64,000 bases of DNA from Lentisphaerota bacterium (GTDB lineage Bacteria > Verrucomicrobiota > Kiritimatiellia > UBA8416 > JAIOPI01), in the NCBI GenBank assembly GCA_021413965.1, contig JAIOPI010000037.1, positions 1-64,000 on the forward strand, written 5' to 3'. Within the stretch, counting starts at the first letter, position 1. Every line of letters starts with the position of its first letter. Under the pieces are notes generated by a model that saw only the letters and a program-made list of their open reading frames with translations, had not been told where the DNA came from and did no database searches. Shown piece by piece: positions 59,599 to 64,000 of the stretch. The position numbers and the translations under genes were made by a program.

Positions 59599-60861
59599 CT
59601 ACGCCAGCAGATCCCGCACCCGCTCGCCATGCGCCTCTTCCGTGCAGGCGTCCGGGACTGCGCAGGCGAATGTTGCGCATGCGCAGGCATCGAGAAACCG
59701 TTGCACGGATGCCGCGTTGCCGGTCTCCTCGTCGGTCCAGGCCGGAAACACCTGCGGCATGGTGGCGGTGAAGGCGGCCGTCGCACTGTCCCGCGGCATG
59801 ATCGCGAGAACAGGCCGTCTTGCGGCGAGGTAGTCGAACAGCTTGGAGGGAATCGCGCGGGCGGACGCGCTCAGCAGCACCAGGCCATCCGCCGCCTGCA
59901 TGCGGCGCAACGCCTGCTCGCGCGCCACAGGCGCCTCCGCCGTGAGTTGCCAGCCGCGGTCCGTGAGCGCCGCCTGCCCGCTCTGCAGCCAGCTTGCATC
60001 CTCAGGCTGCAGCTCGCCGAGAATCGTGAGCGCGACGGCGGGCCGGCCGGGCGACGGGGTGACCTGCAGGAACGGGCGCAGCAGTTGATCGGCGGTGCGG
60101 CGACTGCTCGAACCGGACAGCCGCCCGGCATAGAGCAGCTGCAGCGCAGTCCCGGGCGCGCGCGCCGGCCGCGCCGGCGCGGCGGGACCCACGTCGGGCG
60201 GCGGGCAGGCATTGGTGAGCACGGCGACTCTGGCGGCGATCTCCGGAACGCGCTCGATGAGCGCGCGCTGCCAGCCGCTGGAGGTCACCAGCACGTGTTG
60301 CGCGGCGAGCAGCAGCCGGCGTTCCATGCGCCGCTCGCCACAGCGCCGCAGCCCGGGCGTTTCCAGCCAGGGCTTGAGGGGTTCATCCAGCCAGCCATCG
60401 CGCATGTCCATGACGAAGCCGGCGCCCAGGGCACGCGCCAGCCGCCACCCGGCGACATGCGCGGATTCCGGCGGACTGGACGACAGCACCCATCTCGCGC
60501 CACGGCACGCGGCGCGCACCGCAGGGTCGATCGCGGCCTGCCGCGCCCAGAGCACGGACAGATCCGGATAGAGGAACAGGTAGTGCAGCCAGCGGCGCCA
60601 GGGCGCGCGATGCGCAGAGGAGGCAGCACCGGACACGCTCGCGCCGGGGACTTCGCGGCAGAGGTTCCAGCGATCCGGCACCGTGAGTTCCACGCCCCAC
60701 GGCGCGTCCACGCGGGTGTGCTGAGCACCTGCCGCCACGACGACGACCCGGGCCCCATCGCGCGCCAGCACGCGCACGAGGCGGGCAATCCGCAGGCGCC
60801 CCACGTGGGCGGGGTTGTGCCAGAAGGGCGCGATCAGCACATAGCGGGGAGCGGCACTCAT
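59599..60861 (-). CDS. GT-B glycosyltransferase (GT4-like)
   Basis: 420 residues from ATG 60861, overlapping the preceding stop (ATGA, 60858-60861). YVLIAPFWHNPAHVGRLRIA starts the N-domain; VLSSSPPESAHVAGWRLARA and MDMRDGWLDEPLKPWLE follow. The C-domain has LQLLYAGRLSGSSSRRTADQ, ADGLVLLSASARAIPSKLFD (in place of the EAMA loop) and YLAARRPVLAIMPRDSAT. The pattern is like GT4 enzymes with a WsaF-type 'SKLFDYLAA' loop. Role in the EPS repeat inferred from context. Confidence 0.82.
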   Translation of the reverse strand: MSAAPRYVLIAPFWHNPAHVGRLRIARLVRVLARDGARVVVVAAGAQHTRVDAPWGVELTVPDRWNLCREVPGASVSGAASSAHRAPWRRWLHYLFLYPDLSVLWARQAAIDPAVRAACRGARWVLSSSPPESAHVAGWRLARALGAGFVMDMRDGWLDEPLKPWLETPGLRRCGERRMERRLLLAAQHVLVTSSGWQRALIERVPEIAARVAVLTNACPPPDVGPAAPARPARAPGTALQLLYAGRLSGSSSRRTADQLLRPFLQVTPSPGRPAVALTILGELQPEDASWLQSGQAALTDRGWQLTAEAPVAREQALRRMQAADGLVLLSASARAIPSKLFDYLAARRPVLAIMPRDSATAAFTATMPQVFPAWTDEETGNAASVQRFLDACACATFACAVPDACTEEAHGERVRDLLA

Positions 60862-62018
60862 GGCGCCAGCAGGGCACGGTAACGCTCCGCGAGCGCGCGG
60901 CCCTGAGTCGGAAGGTCGTGATGCGATTCGATGTGCGCGCGGGCCTGACCGGCCAAGGCGGCCCACTGATTGTGATGCGCGGCCAGCCAGCGAATGGCGG
61001 CCGTGATTTCCGGCACACTTCGCTCGGTGGCCAGCAAGCCGGACACGCGGTCGCTCAAGACATCGGGGATATCGCCGTGCCGGCTGCTCACCACCGGCAT
61101 TCCGCTGGCCGCCAGTTCGATGAGCCCGACCGGGCAGCCGCCCTCGGTGTCGCCATCCGACGCGGTGACGCTGGGCGTGACAAAGACGTGGTGACGATAG
61201 GCCTCTTCCATCAGACGCGCGTGACTTTGGAACCCGAGAAACACCACCTTGCCAGCCAGCGGGCCGTCAGCCGCCGCCGCGAGCACGCGGGCCTTTTCCT
61301 GCTGGCTGGCGGGCTCGGACGCCGCGTCGCCGATCACGGTCAGCGCGATGGGCAGGGCGCGGGCGGCCTCCTGTGCGGCCGCAATGGCATAGGGCACGCC
61401 CTTCTTCTCTCGAAACGTGGCCGCCACCAGCAGGCGCAGCGGGCCCTGCCCGTCCCAGGCGCGCGGGCGGAACGGGAGCGCGTCGAGCGCGACCCCCAGC
61501 CGCTGCACGTGGACCTTGCCTTCGGAACAGCCCAGCGCCACGGCACAGGCGGCCATGTGCGGGCCTTCGCACAGGACCGCGTCCACTTGCGCAAACAGCT
61601 CCAGGTACCGGGCGCGCCACAGGGGGCTCGCATGCGGCACCTGACTGATGTCGGCGCCGTAGAACGTGACGACGTGCCGCGCGCCGGCGCGGCGGGCGGC
61701 ACCGAGATTGAACCACCCCATGGTGCCGAAGTGCGAATGCAGAATCGGCGCGTGCGTGCCGCGCAGGACCCGCACGAGAAATCCGAGGTGCGTCCGCCAC
61801 CGCAGGCGTCGCGCGACGCGCTCCTCCCAGCGGCGCCAGGCCGGTTCCTGCGCCAGACTGTGCAGGTGCGGCACGCCAAAGGCGGTAAGATTCTCCGTGC
61901 GCTCACAGACGACGTGGGACTCGATCGCGGGCGGCAGCGATCGCACGAGATTGTGCATCCACGTCTGGGTCAGCGGCAGCCAGACCGGGTAACTGTGAAC
62001 GACCGTGATGGGCGTCAT
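60858..62018 (-). CDS. GT4 glycosyltransferase, WcaL/AmsK-like
   Basis: 386 residues from ATG 62018. VVHSYPVWLPLTQTWMHNLV opens the protein, as in colanic-acid WcaL-type enzymes; ILHSHFGTMGWFNLGAARRA and VVTFYGADISQVP mark the N-domain, LLVAATFREKKGVPYAIAAA the C-domain start, and GCPVGLIELAASGMPVVSSR the E-containing loop near residue 295. ATGA overlap with the next gene. Confidence 0.88.
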   Translation of the reverse strand: MTPITVVHSYPVWLPLTQTWMHNLVRSLPPAIESHVVCERTENLTAFGVPHLHSLAQEPAWRRWEERVARRLRWRTHLGFLVRVLRGTHAPILHSHFGTMGWFNLGAARRAGARHVVTFYGADISQVPHASPLWRARYLELFAQVDAVLCEGPHMAACAVALGCSEGKVHVQRLGVALDALPFRPRAWDGQGPLRLLVAATFREKKGVPYAIAAAQEAARALPIALTVIGDAASEPASQQEKARVLAAAADGPLAGKVVFLGFQSHARLMEEAYRHHVFVTPSVTASDGDTEGGCPVGLIELAASGMPVVSSRHGDIPDVLSDRVSGLLATERSVPEITAAIRWLAAHHNQWAALAGQARAHIESHHDLPTQGRALAERYRALLAP

Positions 62019-62040
62019 GGCGGATTCGCGCGTGTTCACG

Positions 62041-63507
62041 TCATCCCGAAAGGGGGACGGCGGCACCCGGGCGGGTGCACATGGAGATGAAGTCGCCGAG
62101 GGCGGTGAGTTTCAGAAGGCTGACTAGCGCGACGTAGACGGCGGCGCCGGCGGCAGTCTGCAGGGCCAGCCGGGCCGTGAGCGGGCAGGCTGGCGGCAGC
62201 CAGACGCCCAGCGCCCAGACGAGGATCCCCATCGCAAGCGCGGCCACCAGCGGCGGTGCCACATGGCGCACGAACTCACTGAACCGCAAACCGATCAGAC
62301 GCCCGGGAATGGCGACAGACGGATACAACAGGATGCAGCACCCGCACAGGGTGTAGGCGGCGGCCACCCCGACAATGCCCCAGCGCAAGCCGATGGCAAA
62401 GGCCAAGGCGGTGATGGCACCGGCCGCGAGTCCCCAGCGAAACATCAGCCGCGTTTCCCCGAGGGACAGGTAAATCCATCCCACCGTGCCGGCCATGGCC
62501 TGGTAGAGACCCGTCAGGCAGAAGATACGCAGCACCGGCACCACCTCGATCCACGGCCGCCCGAAGACGACCAGGATGAACGGCTCGGCAACCACAAACA
62601 GGCCCACCATCAGCGGGCTCACCACGAGGGCGATGATGCGCGTGGCGCGCAGGTAGATGCGCTTCAGGCGCGGGCGATCATCCTGGATGCTGGCCATCGC
62701 GGGGAACATCACCTGCGTGGCAAAGCCCGAGATCTGCGTCAGCGGCAACAGCATGAGCTGGTAGGCGCGCCCGTAAATACCGAGCGCCCACGAACCCAGA
62801 AAGCAGCCGACGAGCAGGTCGTCCAGCTTGCGGATCCAGTAGTTCATCACATTGAAGCCCACCAGATTGCCGCTGAAGCCGGCCAAGTCCCGCACCGCGG
62901 CGCGGTCGAACTGCCACGCCGGGCGCCAGCGGCAGGCGATCCAGCAGCCGAACGTCGTCAGCGCAGACAGGGTGAGACTTTGCGCCACCAGGCTCCAGAC
63001 GCCGCCCCCGGACAGCGCCAGGCTGGTGGCCACGGCGCCCGCTCCCAGCAGGGCGGCGATGTCGATCGCGGCGAGGCGCCCGAACCGTAACGCGCGCTGC
63101 AGATGCGCCCGGTGCACCACGCCCGCAGCCGCCAGCGGAAACCCCATGGCCACGGCCAGCATCAGGGGCTTGATGCGGGGCTGGCCGTAGAGGAGGGCCA
63201 CGGCCGGCGCCACGGCGGCCATCGCCAGGGCCAGGACGGCGCCCGCCAGAAGCGTGGTCCAGAACACGGCCGTGTAATGGCGATCGGCGACGTCCTTGCG
63301 CTGAACCAGCGCCGAGGCGAACCCGAGATCTCCCAACATCTGGGCGAACCCCGTGAACACCACGATCATGGCGTAGAGGCCGAAGTCGGACGGCGTCAGC
63401 AGCCGCGCCAGCATGACGCTGACGGCAAACTGCAGCCCCTGACGCACACCTTGCGAGATGCCGCTCCACCGCATGCCCCGGAGGGTTTTGTCGCGCAGGC
63501 TATCCAT
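62041..63507 (-). CDS. Wzx-like MOP-family polysaccharide flippase
   Basis: 488 residues from ATG 63507. The N-terminus SLRDKTLRGMRWSGISQGVR and MLARLLTPSDFGLYAMIVVF are typical of the WzxC/Polysacc_synt_3 branch; FLGSWALGIYGRAYQLMLLP near residue 235 and FLVVAEPFILVVFG-like segments continue it. Twelve or more helices. It would move undecaprenyl-linked repeat units across the inner membrane. With the sugar transferase and Wzy-like gene, it completes a Wzx/Wzy set. Confidence 0.9.
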   Translation of the reverse strand: MDSLRDKTLRGMRWSGISQGVRQGLQFAVSVMLARLLTPSDFGLYAMIVVFTGFAQMLGDLGFASALVQRKDVADRHYTAVFWTTLLAGAVLALAMAAVAPAVALLYGQPRIKPLMLAVAMGFPLAAAGVVHRAHLQRALRFGRLAAIDIAALLGAGAVATSLALSGGGVWSLVAQSLTLSALTTFGCWIACRWRPAWQFDRAAVRDLAGFSGNLVGFNVMNYWIRKLDDLLVGCFLGSWALGIYGRAYQLMLLPLTQISGFATQVMFPAMASIQDDRPRLKRIYLRATRIIALVVSPLMVGLFVVAEPFILVVFGRPWIEVVPVLRIFCLTGLYQAMAGTVGWIYLSLGETRLMFRWGLAAGAITALAFAIGLRWGIVGVAAAYTLCGCCILLYPSVAIPGRLIGLRFSEFVRHVAPPLVAALAMGILVWALGVWLPPACPLTARLALQTAAGAAVYVALVSLLKLTALGDFISMCTRPGAAVPLSG

Positions 63508-63538
63508 GGGAGTAAAGCGCGGAGCGGGCGACCGGCGA

Positions 63539-64000
63539 TTACGCCACCGGCGGCTGAGCGGACCCGGCGAGGGGCTTGCGTGCGAGCGCGTTGGCGGAGC
63601 GCGAGAGCACCGGGCAGCCGCCAAGGCGGTAGAGCAGCCTGGCGGCCAGGCGCCCCGCGCGTCCGCAGCCGAAGTCGCGCATGTCGTTGATATCCTGCAG
63701 GAGTTCGAAGCCCGCCCCGCGGATGGCCTCGCGCAGCTCCGCCGGGACGAGGAGGTTGATGTGCGTCGCCTCCTGGCGGGCGGCGCGGATGTGGCGGCAG
63801 GGAGACGTGACAATGAGCACGCCCCCCGGCGAGAGCGTGCGATGCGCCTCGCGCAGGACGAACGGCATGATCTCGCCCGGCAGATGTTCAATCACCTGGT
63901 TCATGAGCACGGCCGTGCAGGACGCGGGCGCCCAGGGCAGGCCATCGCTGAGCACGCCCAGATCGACCGCGAGGCCCTTGCGCCGGCAGGTCTCCACGGC
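63539..64000 (-). CDS. class I SAM-dependent methyltransferase, N-terminus beyond window
   Basis: The visible part (about 153 residues of the C-terminal side) contains CTAVLMNQVIEHLPGEIMPF and VLREAHRTLSPGGVLIVTSP, motifs IV-V of Methyltransf_11/23-type enzymes, then INDMRDFGCGRAGRLAARLL. Motif I lies outside. In an EPS cluster it probably methylates or caps a sugar. The start codon is not in the window. Confidence 0.8.
   Translation of the reverse strand, partial: AVETCRRKGLAVDLGVLSDGLPWAPASCTAVLMNQVIEHLPGEIMPFVLREAHRTLSPGGVLIVTSPCRHIRAARQEATHINLLVPAELREAIRGAGFELLQDINDMRDFGCGRAGRLAARLLYRLGGCPVLSRSANALARKPLAGSAQPPVA

Noticed and set aside
1..64000. CRISPR array
   Set aside because: The dispersed repeats are palindromic, intergenic and not arranged with regular spacers; no cas genes seen.

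Overview
Origin. This is a very GC-rich, gene-dense bacterial window with protein-coding genes on both strands and no rRNA, tRNA or CRISPR that I can see. The best taxonomic hint is the cell-division/cell-wall block at 1.9-8.5 kb. It reads murC-murB (one fused gene), ddl, ftsQ, ftsA, ftsZ, and the FtsZ C-terminus is an acidic tail containing GEDLDTPT. Together with an exosortase/EpsI pair and paired uroporphyrinogen-decarboxylase-family genes, this fits a Gram-negative member of the PVC group (Verrucomicrobiota/Kiritimatiellota-like). That is an inference from gene content, not a phylogeny.

Layout. 1-0.14 kb: end of an IS30-family transposase and its probable terminal repeat, abutting the 3' end of a membrane glycosyltransferase gene (0.1-1.7 kb). 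1.9-8.5 kb: dcw cluster on the minus strand. 8.7-10.5 kb: PHP-like protein and a polyprenyl-phosphate GT2. 10.6-15.4 kb: two URO-D-family proteins, a GH39-like glycosidase and an SGNH-domain membrane protein. 15.5-41.3 kb: accessory envelope-glycan genes, including DUF2079 and GT39 membrane glycosyltransferases, GT2/GtrA, an FrhB-like ferredoxin-type protein, GT4, asparagine synthase, hexapeptide acyltransferase, two flippase-like (LPG synthase TM) proteins, an epimerase, a GDSL lipoprotein, LAB_N and a methyltransferase. 41.5-44.4 kb: a large GT39-like protein and a tiny membrane protein. 44.4-49.2 kb: a housekeeping operon lysA-dapA-dapB-folK-panB. 49.4-64.0 kb: an exopolysaccharide cluster with polyprenyl sugar-phosphate transferase, EpsI and exosortase, GT39, a GT2-GT4 fusion, several GT4/GT2 enzymes, a Wzy-like polymerase, a Wzx-like flippase and a methyltransferase running off the end.

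How it works together. The dcw genes make and partition peptidoglycan precursors; lysA/dapA/dapB supply meso-DAP and lysine for it. The 49-64 kb cluster has all parts of a Wzx/Wzy-type export pathway: an initiating sugar transferase, elongating glycosyltransferases, a flippase and a polymerase. It is linked to an exosortase, which in other bacteria anchors proteins in an EPS context. The GT2/GtrA/GT39/LAB_N genes at 9-44 kb look like polyprenyl-phosphate-sugar synthases and their membrane acceptor-modifying enzymes.

What stands out. Intergenic DNA is loaded with dispersed palindromic repeats of at least five families. One roughly 100-bp family with perfect terminal inverted repeats brackets a frameshifted DUF559 (Vsr-like nuclease) gene at 34.2-34.8 kb. 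Two of the families have also become part of the N-terminal coding sequence of membrane proteins. A 174-bp nested hairpin lies in front of the asparagine synthase gene. Other oddities are a flippase-beta-propeller fusion, an EpsI with a four-cysteine insertion, and two unlisted small membrane proteins.
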